Source: Flavobacterium ajazii
GTDB lineage: Bacteria > Bacteroidota > Bacteroidia > Flavobacteriales > Flavobacteriaceae
DNA length: 64,000 nt
Direction of reading: 5' to 3'
Assembly: GCF_010614725.1 (NCBI RefSeq)
Contig: NZ_JAAEHL010000005.1
Span: 310,001-374,000, forward strand
Shown here: positions 17,178 to 26,490 of the stretch, in pieces
Position numbering within the stretch: the first letter of the stretch is position 1
Layout of the letters: each line of letters starts with the position of its first letter
The notes under the pieces: generated by a model
What the model was told of the DNA's origin: nothing
The model's database searches: none
What the model saw: only the letters and a program-made list of their open reading frames with translations
Made by a program: the position numbers and the translations under genes

Positions 17178-20015
17178 TTATAAACTGATTGCTAGGTTTA
17201 CGAAATAAGTTCTTCCATATCCATAAAAATATTTGGGTCCAAAAGAAGGAGTCCCGCTTGAAAAATCCTGATTCAATTCTCTGAAGTTTGAATTTCTTGC
17301 CTGCTCAAATCCGCCTGTTTTATATTTAAAATCAAGTAGATTATTAATACTGGCAAAAAACCCGATTGTTGTCTTATAAATACGCCAGGATTTTCCGCCA
17401 GTCATGTTTAAGAGTGACACAGGATTTAATTTTTCTTGTTTAAGCAGCATTTTGGTGCGTTCTTCCGAAGCTTCCGGAAAGTTGAAACCGCTCGCCGGAT
17501 TAATGTAAAAACGGGACGTTCTTGTAATTGGAGAAACATCGATATAACTGTCTGTAATGTAATTGATATTCGCAGAAAGCCACCAAAATTTAGGATCATG
17601 ATATTCCATTCCGAATGAAAATGCCTGCTGTGGCATTCCGGACTGTTTGTAATTTTTGAGCAATGATTTTCCAAAATCAAAAGTCGTTTCGGTATCAGCA
17701 ATGGCAGCATTTGCATCATTGGTAATCAAAACATTTGGATTGCTGTTATAAGTGTAACTTCCGTAGGCGGCTGATAAAAAACTTTTAAGTGTAGATGAAA
17801 CCTGATACTCCAGACTTAATTCGGCACCGATATTTTTCTTATCCAAACCGGTCAGCGTCTGACTCACGAAGGCATCTGTATTATCGTATCCGGCTCCGTC
17901 ATCAAAAATACCTTCAGCATAAAAAAAGGATGTCTTTGTGGTATTTTTTATCAAGGCATAATAACCTGTAATCCGCATTTTAAGTTTTGGGGAATGATAC
18001 ACATAATTTATATCTGTAGCACTTATGTTTTCATTTTCGATTCCGTTTACAATTGAATTATTTAGTCTGGAATTAGAAAAAGTATTTCGGAGGGAAGGTG
18101 CTTTTGTCAAATGCATACCGTTGCAAAACAGCCATTGCTTTCCTGAAATTTTATAGGTCAATCCGCCTTTGAACCCAAAATTTTCAAAATTAACTTTTTG
18201 ACTTTTTCCGAATGAGTTGTCCGGATAAATTCCGTTTTGGTATAAACCTTCTCTCTGGTATTTTGAAGTAGAAAATGAATTTCCTAAGTAAAAATCAACT
18301 TTTCTGTACACAAATCGAAACTGTGTAAAAGCTTCTACTGTTGTGGCATAAAAATTAAAATTATAGCCATAGGTGTCATCAGCTTTTACTAGCCGGTCAG
18401 GATTTTTTAAATTCGATTGCGATTGATCTCCTTTATAAAATGAATCAATATCCTCAAAATATTCACCGCCCAATAAATCCAAAAGATTCTGAAAATTATG
18501 TGATTTTAGATTTTTAAAAAGTATGCCTCCGCTAAAAAATATATTTTCTGAAAGCTGTGCGTTAAGATTTGAGTTTACAACCAAAGTTTTGTCATCGGTT
18601 CTGTCTTCATAAAGCACATAATGGCTTTTTGAAGGCTCGTATCCTGTAATTACTCCTTCAGAATTTATAATAGGTTTCTGATTGGCTCTATACATTGCAT
18701 CCCAATTGATTTGCGAATCTTCTAAAAACAATGTTTTGCTTATTGCTGCATTTTCATAATCGGGAGTAAATTCTCCTGAGAATTCTCCGTTGTCTGCAGC
18801 ATACATTGAACTGAAATAACTGGGCAATCTTCTATAGTAAGTTGGATCAGGGCTATCAGCATTTTGAAAATCGATATTACTGTTACCGACTTTTCCAAAC
18901 TGATACATAATTGCTGATGTAAGATTGATCCTGTCATTAATTTTAAAATAATGATTAAGCATCAGCAATGGTTCTTCGACATTTTTTACTCTTGCATTTC
19001 GTTTTTCGCCGTTTTGATATCCCCAATACGAATTGTATTTCTCCGATTTTAAATTGGTAACTTCCTCAGTATTTGGTGAATTTTTTCCGCGTATGTTCGG
19101 TGTAAAAAAACCGGTAAAATTTAAAGAATGTTTCGGATTTAATTTTTTTTCAACACTTAGAAAAAAAGAGTTGGCATCATAATTTGTTCCTTCAAAATAT
19201 CCTTCTTCTGCCCAGCGCTTTCCAACCGAAAAAACATAAGCCCAACCGGAGGATTTCATGCCCGAAACATACGTAATCATTGTTCTCCAATTGTAATTCG
19301 TATTCGTCCCCGAGAAAGATATTCGGGTTCCTTTTCTGTAGGCAGATGCCTGAGTAAAAATTTGCTGGGTGCCTAAAATCCCTCCGAAAGCATAATCAGA
19401 AGGTGCAGGACCAATAGTAAATTCCTGGTTTCTGAGTACATCATTTAATCCTCCCCAATTATTCCATTGTGGTCTTCCGTCGTAAATTTTATTCATTTTT
19501 ACGCCATTGAGCATCATCGTTGCATTTTCGCTATCCAATCCACGGACACTAAATCTCGCTTGTCCCCAATTGAATGCAGCTGCCTGCAAAAATGCATCTT
19601 TGGAAGATTGCAAAAGCCCCGAAGTAGTTTCTGATGAACTGTTATCTTCGTTCAGGTCGCTTTCTAAAAGTGAAATAATCGTGGTTTGGAGATTTTCGAT
19701 TTGGTCTTCTTCTAATAATAAGACTCCGAGATTTACTTTTTGACTAAAATTAGAATTCACTTTAAGAAGTAAATCTTTGTAGCCCTGACTGTGTATTAAA
19801 AGTAATTGTTCACCAGGAAGAACCGAATGCAATTCGAAAGTCCCATCTTTTTTGGTGAGCTGCATTATGGCTGAATTTTGAATACTGACAACTGTATTTT
19901 CTAAAGGATTCTGAGTTTTAGAATCTATAACCAGCCCTGAAAAGATAGTCTCTTTTTGAGCAAAAGCAATTTTAAGAGTAAAAAGGAGTATAAGAACGAA
20001 TGATTTTTTGTGCAT
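17178..20015 (-). CDS. TonB-dependent outer-membrane receptor
   Basis: 945 residues. After a signal peptide (MHKKSFVLILLFTLKIAFAQ) comes a carboxypeptidase-regulatory-like domain (GLVIDSKTQNPLENTVVSIQ, residues ~28-105), then the plug (FSVRGLDSENATMMLNGVKMNK) and a 22-strand barrel ending in an aromatic-rich strand (YGYGRTYFVNLAISL). It is an energy-coupled importer, ligand unknown. The downstream DUF5689 lipoprotein is its likely partner. Confidence 0.93.
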   Translation of the reverse strand: MHKKSFVLILLFTLKIAFAQKETIFSGLVIDSKTQNPLENTVVSIQNSAIMQLTKKDGTFELHSVLPGEQLLLIHSQGYKDLLLKVNSNFSQKVNLGVLLLEEDQIENLQTTIISLLESDLNEDNSSSETTSGLLQSSKDAFLQAAAFNWGQARFSVRGLDSENATMMLNGVKMNKIYDGRPQWNNWGGLNDVLRNQEFTIGPAPSDYAFGGILGTQQIFTQASAYRKGTRISFSGTNTNYNWRTMITYVSGMKSSGWAYVFSVGKRWAEEGYFEGTNYDANSFFLSVEKKLNPKHSLNFTGFFTPNIRGKNSPNTEEVTNLKSEKYNSYWGYQNGEKRNARVKNVEEPLLMLNHYFKINDRINLTSAIMYQFGKVGNSNIDFQNADSPDPTYYRRLPSYFSSMYAADNGEFSGEFTPDYENAAISKTLFLEDSQINWDAMYRANQKPIINSEGVITGYEPSKSHYVLYEDRTDDKTLVVNSNLNAQLSENIFFSGGILFKNLKSHNFQNLLDLLGGEYFEDIDSFYKGDQSQSNLKNPDRLVKADDTYGYNFNFYATTVEAFTQFRFVYRKVDFYLGNSFSTSKYQREGLYQNGIYPDNSFGKSQKVNFENFGFKGGLTYKISGKQWLFCNGMHLTKAPSLRNTFSNSRLNNSIVNGIENENISATDINYVYHSPKLKMRITGYYALIKNTTKTSFFYAEGIFDDGAGYDNTDAFVSQTLTGLDKKNIGAELSLEYQVSSTLKSFLSAAYGSYTYNSNPNVLITNDANAAIADTETTFDFGKSLLKNYKQSGMPQQAFSFGMEYHDPKFWWLSANINYITDSYIDVSPITRTSRFYINPASGFNFPEASEERTKMLLKQEKLNPVSLLNMTGGKSWRIYKTTIGFFASINNLLDFKYKTGGFEQARNSNFRELNQDFSSGTPSFGPKYFYGYGRTYFVNLAISL

Positions 20016-20336
20016 GTAAAACCGAATTTATTAAAAAAACCCTCTTCTTTTTTACAAGAAAAGGGTGGAGTAATTTTGACTGAAATCTTTGAAATCCAAT
20101 AAACTTTAGTCAAAAAATCAAATCTGGTTTTTGGAAATAATGTTTGAAAAGAAATGTGGTATTGAAAATTTCCAAACAAAAATATATCGTGACAAGTGTG
20201 AATTAGATTACAAATGTAAATAAATATTTTAAACTTTTTACTTGTTAAAATAATTTAGAAAGGATATTTGTAAAAATATTTTCTTACAAATAGTATGTTT
20301 TCAGAAGAAAATAAATCGGAAAGTGCTGGTTTTTAA
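20016..20336. other. Intergenic region upstream of the TonB receptor
   Basis: About 320 bp without a gene. On the minus strand there are two -7-like elements: TATTTTTG (20184-20177) and TACATTTG (20218-20211). CCCTCTTC-x-AAAAGGG around 20041-20066 could form a weak leader hairpin. No riboswitch family recognised. Confidence 0.5.
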
Positions 20337-21554
20337 TTAGTCTGATACTTTTATTTTTGAAACCATAAAAGCAATCAAAACCCCAAATATTCCGATAAAA
20401 GCGAAAGAAAACTGAAGTCCAAAAGTTTGTGCAATATATCCGATGACAGGAGGTCCCATCAAAAATCCAAGGAAGCTTACACTCGAAACAATGGTTAGCG
20501 CTTCACCCGCAGAAACGGTTGGATTTTTACCTGCAAGACTGTAAACCGTTGGAACTATTGTAGAAACTCCCAAACCTACAACCATAAAGGCAATTGTACA
20601 AGGAATGATATAAGGAAAGAATACAGCGGTAAAAAGACCCGCAGAAATCATACAACCGCTAATTTGCATAACTCTTTTTCGGCCAAATTTATTATTCATA
20701 GCATCTCCGATAAAGCGTCCGCTGGCCATCATGATCATAAATGAAGTATAGCCTAAAATTACAAGAGCACCCGGAGCTTTTACTATTTCCTTAAAATAAA
20801 TTCCGCTCCAGTCAAACATAACGCCTTCGCTGGCCATGCTGCAGAAACCAATTATACCAAGCCATATCAAGGCGCTATCCGGTTTAGGAAATATTCTTTT
20901 GGTTTCAGTTTTTGCTTTTATTTTTTCTTTAGCTTTCACTAAAAATTTAAAATTGAAAACAATCATCAATAAAACTATGACACCCACAATCAGAAAATGA
21001 TGATAAGGTTTCAAGTGAAGTGAAAGCATTCCCAATCCTACCAAAGCCCCTGTAAAACCGGCAAAACTCCACATACCGTGAAAGGATGACATGATATTTT
21101 TTTTGAAAAGAGTTTCGGTATAAACACCCTGTGTATTTACGGCAATGTTGGCTAAATTTCCAAACAGTCCAAAAGTGAATAATCCCAACGAAAGCTGAAG
21201 TGCGCTTGCAGCCAGACCCAAATTAGTCAAACTGAAAACATACATAATTAAAGAGAAAATTAAAATACGATGGCTTCCAAATCTGGTTACCATTTTGCCC
21301 GAGAAAGGCATGATAATCAATTGCCCGACCGGAAGTGCAAAAAGTACAGAACCCAATTCAGCTTCACTTAAATGTAATGCTGTTTTAATATCCGGAATTC
21401 GACTTGCCCAGGTTGCAAAACTTAGCCCCATTCCAAAATAAAACATCCCCACAGCAAAACGAATTCTGTTTAAATAAGAAGCTTTTGCCTCCCGATAAAC
21501 TTTTTTGATTTTCCCCTTGGTTTGGAACAGCGCTAATGGATTGAAATCTATCAC
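20337..21554 (-). CDS. MFS transporter, YbjJ/fucose-permease-like
   Basis: 405 residues with about 12 hydrophobic segments in two halves. The first half contains RIRFAVGMFYFGMGLSFATWASRIPDIK and GKMVTRFGSHR (the MFS A-like loop), as in YbjJ-type efflux or uptake permeases. The start is a GTG at 21554; the promoter-like TACCTTTG (minus strand, 21588-21581) sits ~27 bp upstream, and no ATG lies between. Substrate not predictable. Confidence 0.9.
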   Translation of the reverse strand: MIDFNPLALFQTKGKIKKVYREAKASYLNRIRFAVGMFYFGMGLSFATWASRIPDIKTALHLSEAELGSVLFALPVGQLIIMPFSGKMVTRFGSHRILIFSLIMYVFSLTNLGLAASALQLSLGLFTFGLFGNLANIAVNTQGVYTETLFKKNIMSSFHGMWSFAGFTGALVGLGMLSLHLKPYHHFLIVGVIVLLMIVFNFKFLVKAKEKIKAKTETKRIFPKPDSALIWLGIIGFCSMASEGVMFDWSGIYFKEIVKAPGALVILGYTSFMIMMASGRFIGDAMNNKFGRKRVMQISGCMISAGLFTAVFFPYIIPCTIAFMVVGLGVSTIVPTVYSLAGKNPTVSAGEALTIVSSVSFLGFLMGPPVIGYIAQTFGLQFSFAFIGIFGVLIAFMVSKIKVSD

Positions 21555-21580
21555 AGAAAGGCATTTTAAATTTGTATATA

Positions 21581-21588
21581 CAAAGGTA
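21581..21588 (-). promoter_or_regulatory. -7 element (TACCTTTG) for the MFS gene
   Basis: The minus-strand TACCTTTG fits TAnnTTTG and is just upstream of the GTG start, supporting that start. Confidence 0.55.
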
Positions 21589-21666
21589 CTGAATTCCTAT
21601 TTTAAAGATTAAAAACAACAGATTGTTTATTAAATATACAACGTTATTGTTTATAAATTATGAATT

Positions 21667-22230
21667 TTAAACCCGTAAAGCACCTCTAAAACCTCTTGCC
21701 GCATAATAAGACTGAGCACCATTATGATAAACGAATACTGTATTATATCGAAAATCTGCAAAAAGGGCTCCGCCAAGTTTTCTAATTTCAAGAGGCGTTT
21801 TTATCCAGCTGGAAGTTTTTTGATCAAAGTTTCCAAGCAGTTGTAATTCCCTGTATTGTTCTTCTGTTAAAAGTTCGATGCCTATTTCAGCAGCCATATC
21901 GATAACGTTGTTTTCGGGCTTGAATTCTTTTCTGGACTCCTGCGCTTCAATGTCATAACAAACACTTCTTCTTCCTTTTGGGCTTTCTGCAGAGCAGTCA
22001 TAAAAAATGTATTCGTTAGTTTTCTCATCAAAAGAAACCACATCAGGTTCGCCTCCGGTTTTCTCCATTTCATTAAGAGACCACAATTTTTCAGGATTGG
22101 ATTCCAGTTTTATTTGGACATTATCCCAATCCAGATTTTCGTGACGGCTTTTATTTCTCTCAAAACGTTTTTTTAATGTCTTAAGCAGTTCTTCACGTTC
22201 TTCTGATATTAACTCTTTTTTGTTTCCCAT
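21667..22230 (-). CDS. DUF4256 family protein
   Basis: 187-residue soluble protein. The arrangement RHENLDWDNVQIKLE, LWSLNEMEKTGGEPDVV, FYDCSAESPKGRRSVCYD and NTVFVYHNGAQSYYAARGFRG is that of the DUF4256 family, with full family length. Conserved Cys, Asp and His residues hint at an enzyme, but no function is known to me. It stands alone between the MFS gene and a repeat-containing spacer. Confidence 0.88.
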   Translation of the reverse strand: MGNKKELISEEREELLKTLKKRFERNKSRHENLDWDNVQIKLESNPEKLWSLNEMEKTGGEPDVVSFDEKTNEYIFYDCSAESPKGRRSVCYDIEAQESRKEFKPENNVIDMAAEIGIELLTEEQYRELQLLGNFDQKTSSWIKTPLEIRKLGGALFADFRYNTVFVYHNGAQSYYAARGFRGALRV

Positions 22231-22275
22231 GTCAGAAAAGTATTTTTAGTACGTTATTTGTAATTAAAAAGAGAA

Positions 22276-22363
22276 TGTCAGGCTGAGTCCTTCGCCTTCG
22301 CTCAGAATAAACTAAAGTCGAAGCCTTTTTTGGTGAAAGCCTTCGACTCCGCTCAGGATGACA
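22276..22363. repeat. Palindromic intergenic repeat (TGTCA..CTGAG / CTCAG..TGACA)
   Basis: TGTCAGGCTGAG on the left and CTCAGGATGACA on the right are imperfect inverted repeats. Both arms carry the TTCG(A/C)CTCCGCTCAG-type word, and the centre has GTCGAAGCC facing GCCTTCGAC. It is the kind of short repeat dispersed in Bacteroidota spacers; a partial relative occurs near 36127. Confidence 0.7.
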
Positions 22364-22380
22364 ATGATTTCTTAAGACAT

Positions 22381-23424
22381 TTACTTCAGATCAATAATCT
22401 TTTTTTGCTGATTACTCGTAATTGCCGCTTCAATAACCTGCATTACTTTTACACCATCCTCCGCAGTAACAGGTTCATGCTTATTATTTGCAATGGAATC
22501 ATAAACCCCATCAAAATATTCAAAATAATTACCCTGAAGCGTTTTGATTTTTTCACGAATTGGTTTTTCGTTAATTTCGGTGTGCAAAAGTCCTTCAAAA
22601 CCTTCTAATTCTGTTCCCCAGGATTCACGGTTTGGTTTTTTACCAATTTTAAGTTCGTCTTCCTGAACATCGCCGCGCTGTTTTAGGAAGGAACCTTTTT
22701 TGCCATGAATTGTATAGGCCGGATTGGCTTCCCTCACAAAAAAACCTGCTTTTAAACGAACTCTGAAATCTTCATAAATCAGTAATAAATCAATCCAGTC
22801 GTCTACAACCGAATTTTCTCTGGTGTAACGAATATCAGCAAAAACCGATTTTGGCGAACCAAACAGACAGACCGCCTGATCGATTAAATGCGGTCCTAAA
22901 TCTTTCAGGATTCCGGCTCCGTCATTAGCAGTTTCTTTATGCACTTTCGGGCTCAATATCGGATTGTATCTGTCAAAATGAAATTCAGCTTCAACCAAAT
23001 CTCCCAAAACGCCATCGTTAATTATTTTCTGAATCGTTTTAAAATCACTGTCCCATCTTCTGTTTTGAAAAACAGCCAGTTTTAAACCTTTTTCTTTGGC
23101 AATTTGAGCCAGTTCTTCGGCTTCGACTACGGTTGTGGTAAATGCTTTTTCGACAACGACATGTTTTCCTGCCAAAAGTACTTTTTTAGCGTATTCAAAA
23201 TGTGTTCCGACTGGTGTGTTTACAATTACCAGATCAACATCGTCTGTCAATAACTCATCAATTGAAGGGTAACTTTTTACCCTTGGATAATCTTCCTGAA
23301 TTAGTTTTTTGCTTCTTTCCCAGGAACCTAATAACTCAAAACCGGGATGAAGATCCAAAAAAGGAGCATGAAAAACTTTTCCCGACATTCCGTATGATAA
23401 TAGTGCTGTTTTTATTTTTTGCAT
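22381..23424 (-). CDS. Gfo/Idh/MocA family oxidoreductase
   Basis: 347 residues. The N-terminal Rossmann domain starts KTALLSYGMSGKVFHAPFL, a variant of the nucleotide-binding loop, followed by VDLVIVNTPVGTHFEYAKKVL and the motif EKAFTTT (usual EKP has become EKA). The C-terminal alpha/beta domain has GPHLIDQAVCLFG, positioning the substrate site. NAD(P)-dependent dehydrogenase of sugars or inositols; the closest look is YvaA/YdgJ-like scyllo-inositol dehydrogenase, but the substrate is not certain. Confidence 0.88.
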   Translation of the reverse strand: MQKIKTALLSYGMSGKVFHAPFLDLHPGFELLGSWERSKKLIQEDYPRVKSYPSIDELLTDDVDLVIVNTPVGTHFEYAKKVLLAGKHVVVEKAFTTTVVEAEELAQIAKEKGLKLAVFQNRRWDSDFKTIQKIINDGVLGDLVEAEFHFDRYNPILSPKVHKETANDGAGILKDLGPHLIDQAVCLFGSPKSVFADIRYTRENSVVDDWIDLLLIYEDFRVRLKAGFFVREANPAYTIHGKKGSFLKQRGDVQEDELKIGKKPNRESWGTELEGFEGLLHTEINEKPIREKIKTLQGNYFEYFDGVYDSIANNKHEPVTAEDGVKVMQVIEAAITSNQQKKIIDLK

Positions 23425-23548
23425 TTGGTTTGTTTTAAAATAAAGTTTATTTTTTTTCTAACCATTAAGAGATTAAGAAAAATTAAGTTTTACTTCTTTA
23501 TAAAACTTAATGTTTTAATGGTAAAAAAACTAGATATAAATGTTTTTA

Positions 23549-24619
23549 TTAAAGTTTAGCTCTTTCGTATTGTTTTGGCCATTGAATATCATCGCTTAAT
23601 TCATTGGCGAAATTCAAAGGCAGATTTGGATTTCTTAACGATTCTCTCGCAAACAAAATTAAATCGGCCTGACCTTTTTCTAAAATTCCTTCAGTTTGTT
23701 TAGCTTCGGTAATCAAACCAACGGCTCCGGTTAAAATATTAGCTTCGTTTTTTACTTTTTCGGCGAAAGGAACCTGATAACCCGGTCCAAGTGTAATTTT
23801 TTGATGCGAAACCAATCCACCTGACGAAACATCGATTAAATCTACTCCTTTTTCTTTTAATATTTTCGAAAGCTGTACAGATTCTTCCGGATTCCATCCT
23901 CCTTCTGCCCAGTCTGTTGCTGAAATTCTGACAAATAAAGGTAAATCAGAAGACCATTCTGACTGAACTGCTTCAACAATTTCTAATGTAAAACGAATTC
24001 GATTTTCGAAACTTCCGCCATATTCATCAGTTCTCACATTAGTTAAAGGAGATAAAAACTGATGCAGCAAATAACCATGTGCCGCATGAATTTCAAGAAC
24101 TTTATAGCCCGCTTCAACCACTCTTTTTGTTACTGTTTTAAAATCTGATATTACTTTTTGAATTCCGTTTTTATCCAAAGCTTCAGGAAGAAACGGCTCG
24201 TTTTCATGATACGGAATCGCACTCGGTGCCACAGTCTGCCACCCGCCCTGAGCGAAATCTAACTTTTTATTTCCTTCCCAGGGAGCAGAAACACTTGCTT
24301 TTCGTCCTGCGTGCGCCAACTGGATTCCCGGTACAGAATTCTGAGAAAGAATAAACGCATTGATTTGTTTTAGCTTTTCGATATGCTCGTCTTTCCAGAT
24401 ACCAAGGTCAGAAGGAGAAATTCTGGCTTCAGGAGAAACTGCTGTCGCTTCCTGAATAATTAATCCGGCTCCACCGCTGGCACGGCTTCCTAAATGAACC
24501 AGATGCCAGTCGTTTGCAAATCCGTCAATAGCTGAATACTGACACATTGGCGAAATAAAGATTCTGTTTTTTAAAGTGATATTTTTTATAGTAAGTGGAG
24601 AAAATAATATTGAAGCCAT
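23549..24619 (-). CDS. NADH:flavin oxidoreductase of the old yellow enzyme (YqjM/NamA) class
   Basis: 356 residues, TIM-barrel FMN enzyme. Thermophilic-like OYE hallmarks: SPMCQYSA with C26 modulating the flavin, QLAHAGRKAS, EIHAAHGYLLHQFLSPLTNVR with DEYGGSFENRIRF, and GLITEAKQTEGIL. It reduces activated C=C bonds of enals and enones with NAD(P)H. Cytosolic; it stands alone on its own message, ~120 bp upstream of the Gfo/Idh gene. Confidence 0.92.
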   Translation of the reverse strand: MASILFSPLTIKNITLKNRIFISPMCQYSAIDGFANDWHLVHLGSRASGGAGLIIQEATAVSPEARISPSDLGIWKDEHIEKLKQINAFILSQNSVPGIQLAHAGRKASVSAPWEGNKKLDFAQGGWQTVAPSAIPYHENEPFLPEALDKNGIQKVISDFKTVTKRVVEAGYKVLEIHAAHGYLLHQFLSPLTNVRTDEYGGSFENRIRFTLEIVEAVQSEWSSDLPLFVRISATDWAEGGWNPEESVQLSKILKEKGVDLIDVSSGGLVSHQKITLGPGYQVPFAEKVKNEANILTGAVGLITEAKQTEGILEKGQADLILFARESLRNPNLPLNFANELSDDIQWPKQYERAKL

Positions 24620-24784
24620 AGAATGTAACTTTTAATGAATTTTGACTACCAATTGAATGAGATAGCGTTTAAAAAAGTAAAGTTACAGTATCTGCGTAAA
24701 AGTAGAAATTCAAATGTTTATTAATTAACAAACATTTAAAACCTTAAGTATTATATTGCGCTCTCAAATTAAAATAGAAAACGT

Positions 24785-24792
24785 TACTTTTG
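24785..24792 (+). promoter_or_regulatory. -7 element (TACTTTTG) for rseP
   Basis: TACTTTTG fits TAnnTTTG, 29 bp before the rseP ATG; a TTG at 24756-24758 is a weak -33 candidate. Confidence 0.5.
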
Positions 24793-24821
24793 TGCGTCAA
24801 ATTACGAACTAAAATTACAAA

Positions 24822-26162
24822 ATGGATATAGTTATCAAGCTCTCTCAATTTCTATTGAGTTTATCATTACTTATTATTCTTCACGAATTAGGGCATTTTA
24901 TTCCTGCTAAACTATTTAAAACAAGGGTTGAAAAATTTTATTTATTCTTTGACGTTAAATATTCCCTGTTAAAAAAGAAGATCGGTGAAACTGAATATGG
25001 AATCGGATGGCTGCCGCTTGGAGGTTATGTAAAAATCTCCGGAATGATTGACGAAAGCATGGACAAAGAGCAAATGGCTATGCCTCCCCAGCCATGGGAA
25101 TTTCGTACTAAGCCGGCATGGCAGCGTTTGATTATTATGTTGGGTGGTGTTACTGTAAACTTTATTCTGGCTTTTATTATATATATAGGTATGGCGTTTG
25201 CTTATGGAGATACTTATGTAGCAAATGCTGATTTGAAAGATGGTGTTTTGATTGAAAACCCTGTGATGCTTAAAACAGGTTTTAAAACCGGAGATAAAAT
25301 TTTGGCAATCGACGGGAAAGAAGTAGTGAATTTTGACAATGAGTTAAATATGAATATCATCATGTCAAAAGAAGTTCTGATCGAAAGAAACGGACAACAG
25401 CAAACTATCAAAATGCCAAATGATTTTGTTGATCAGTTATCAAAACATGAAAAATCTCACCTTGTAGATATGCGTGTGCCTTTTGCTATTAAAGATGTTC
25501 CTGCTGAATCAGCTAACAAATCATTAAAAGCAAAAGATTTAATTGTAACTCTTAACGGACAGGAAGCTAAATATTACGATCAGGTAAAAGCAATTTTAAA
25601 CAGTAATAAAGGTAAAACCATTCCGGCTGTTGTATTACGTGATTTAAAGCAGATTCCAATATCAGTTAGTATTTCTAAAGATGGAAAATTAGGCGTAATT
25701 GCAGGTGGCTTAGGAATTGAATCATTAGAAAAACTAGGATACTATAAAGTAAGTACAAAACATTACGGATTCCTTGAATCTATTCCGGTTGGATTAGAAA
25801 AAGGAAAAGATCAATTAGTAGGTTACGGAAAACAATTGAAAATGATTTTTAATCCAGAAACCAAAGCTTACAAACAAGTAGGTGGTTTTGCGGCTATTTT
25901 CAACATTTTTCCTACTTCATGGAGCTGGGAAACGTTCTGGTCAATCACTGCTTTATTGTCAATTATGCTTGGAGTAATGAATTTATTGCCAATTCCGGCA
26001 CTTGATGGTGGTCATGTGATGTTTTTATTATACGAAATTGTTAGCGGTAAAAAACCAAGTGACAAATTCCTTGAAAACGCCCAAATGGTTGGTTTTGTTC
26101 TGCTTATATCACTACTTTTGTTCGCTAATGGTAACGATATTTACAAGGCAATTGTCAAGTAG
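24822..26162 (+). CDS. rseP: Site-2 protease RseP, inner-membrane zinc metalloprotease
   Basis: 446 residues. Catalytic H21-E22-L-G-H25 lies in the first membrane segment; the second catalytic motif is NLLPIPALDGGH near the C-terminus. Two PDZ-like regions (residues ~130-200 and ~220-310) lie between. RseP cleaves membrane-bound anti-sigma factors or remnant signal peptides in the membrane. The length and topology are normal. Confidence 0.95.
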   Translation: MDIVIKLSQFLLSLSLLIILHELGHFIPAKLFKTRVEKFYLFFDVKYSLLKKKIGETEYGIGWLPLGGYVKISGMIDESMDKEQMAMPPQPWEFRTKPAWQRLIIMLGGVTVNFILAFIIYIGMAFAYGDTYVANADLKDGVLIENPVMLKTGFKTGDKILAIDGKEVVNFDNELNMNIIMSKEVLIERNGQQQTIKMPNDFVDQLSKHEKSHLVDMRVPFAIKDVPAESANKSLKAKDLIVTLNGQEAKYYDQVKAILNSNKGKTIPAVVLRDLKQIPISVSISKDGKLGVIAGGLGIESLEKLGYYKVSTKHYGFLESIPVGLEKGKDQLVGYGKQLKMIFNPETKAYKQVGGFAAIFNIFPTSWSWETFWSITALLSIMLGVMNLLPIPALDGGHVMFLLYEIVSGKKPSDKFLENAQMVGFVLLISLLLFANGNDIYKAIVK

Positions 26163-26194
26163 AAAAAATATTTTCGAAAAAGAGTTAAAATATT

Positions 26195-26224
26195 TTTGAG
26201 AAACTAAAAATTCAATTATATTTG
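26195..26224 (+). promoter_or_regulatory. Promoter of the tRNA-Asn pair
   Basis: TTTG (26195-26198), 18 bp, TATATTTG (26217-26224): a very good match to the Bacteroidota promoter, ~25 bp before the first tRNA. Confidence 0.75.
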
Positions 26225-26248
26225 CACTCGCTAAAAAGAGCAATACTT

Positions 26249-26322
26249 TCCTCCTTAGCTCAGTTGGTTAGAGCATCTGACTGTTAATCAGAGGGTCCTT
26301 GGTTCGAGCCCAAGAGGGGGAG
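26249..26322 (+). tRNA. tRNA-Asn (GTT), copy 1
   Basis: 74-nt cloverleaf. The acceptor stem TCCTCCT pairs with AGGGGGA (one T-G wobble), discriminator G. The anticodon loop CTGTTAA carries GTT. D arm AGCTCAGTTGGTTAGAGC and T loop TTCGAGC are canonical. CCA is not encoded. Identical to copy 2. Confidence 0.95.
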
Positions 26323-26360
26323 CAACTTTTTTTAGCAAACATATTTACCTTTAAGGTGAT

Positions 26361-26434
26361 TCCTCCTTAGCTCAGTTGGTTAGAGCATCTGACTGTTAAT
26401 CAGAGGGTCCTTGGTTCGAGCCCAAGAGGGGGAG
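26361..26434 (+). tRNA. tRNA-Asn (GTT), copy 2
   Basis: Identical to copy 1 over all 74 nt, 38 bp downstream and on the same transcript. The intervening sequence is unrelated, so this is a tandem duplication limited to the gene body. Confidence 0.95.
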
Positions 26435-26440
26435 CTTAAA

Positions 26441-26477
26441 AAAAAAGACTATCAAATAAATGATAGTCTTTTTTTTG
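26441..26477. terminator. Bidirectional terminator after tRNA-Asn
   Basis: AAAAAAGACTATCA and TGATAGTCTTTTTT form a stem with an AAATAAA loop, between the tRNA unit and a convergent gene. Confidence 0.9.
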
Positions 26478-26490
26478 TTTAACATCGATT

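Noticed and set aside
20016..20336. Cobalamin or other riboswitch ahead of the TonB receptor
   Set aside because: No conserved riboswitch core could be recognised; only weak hairpins.
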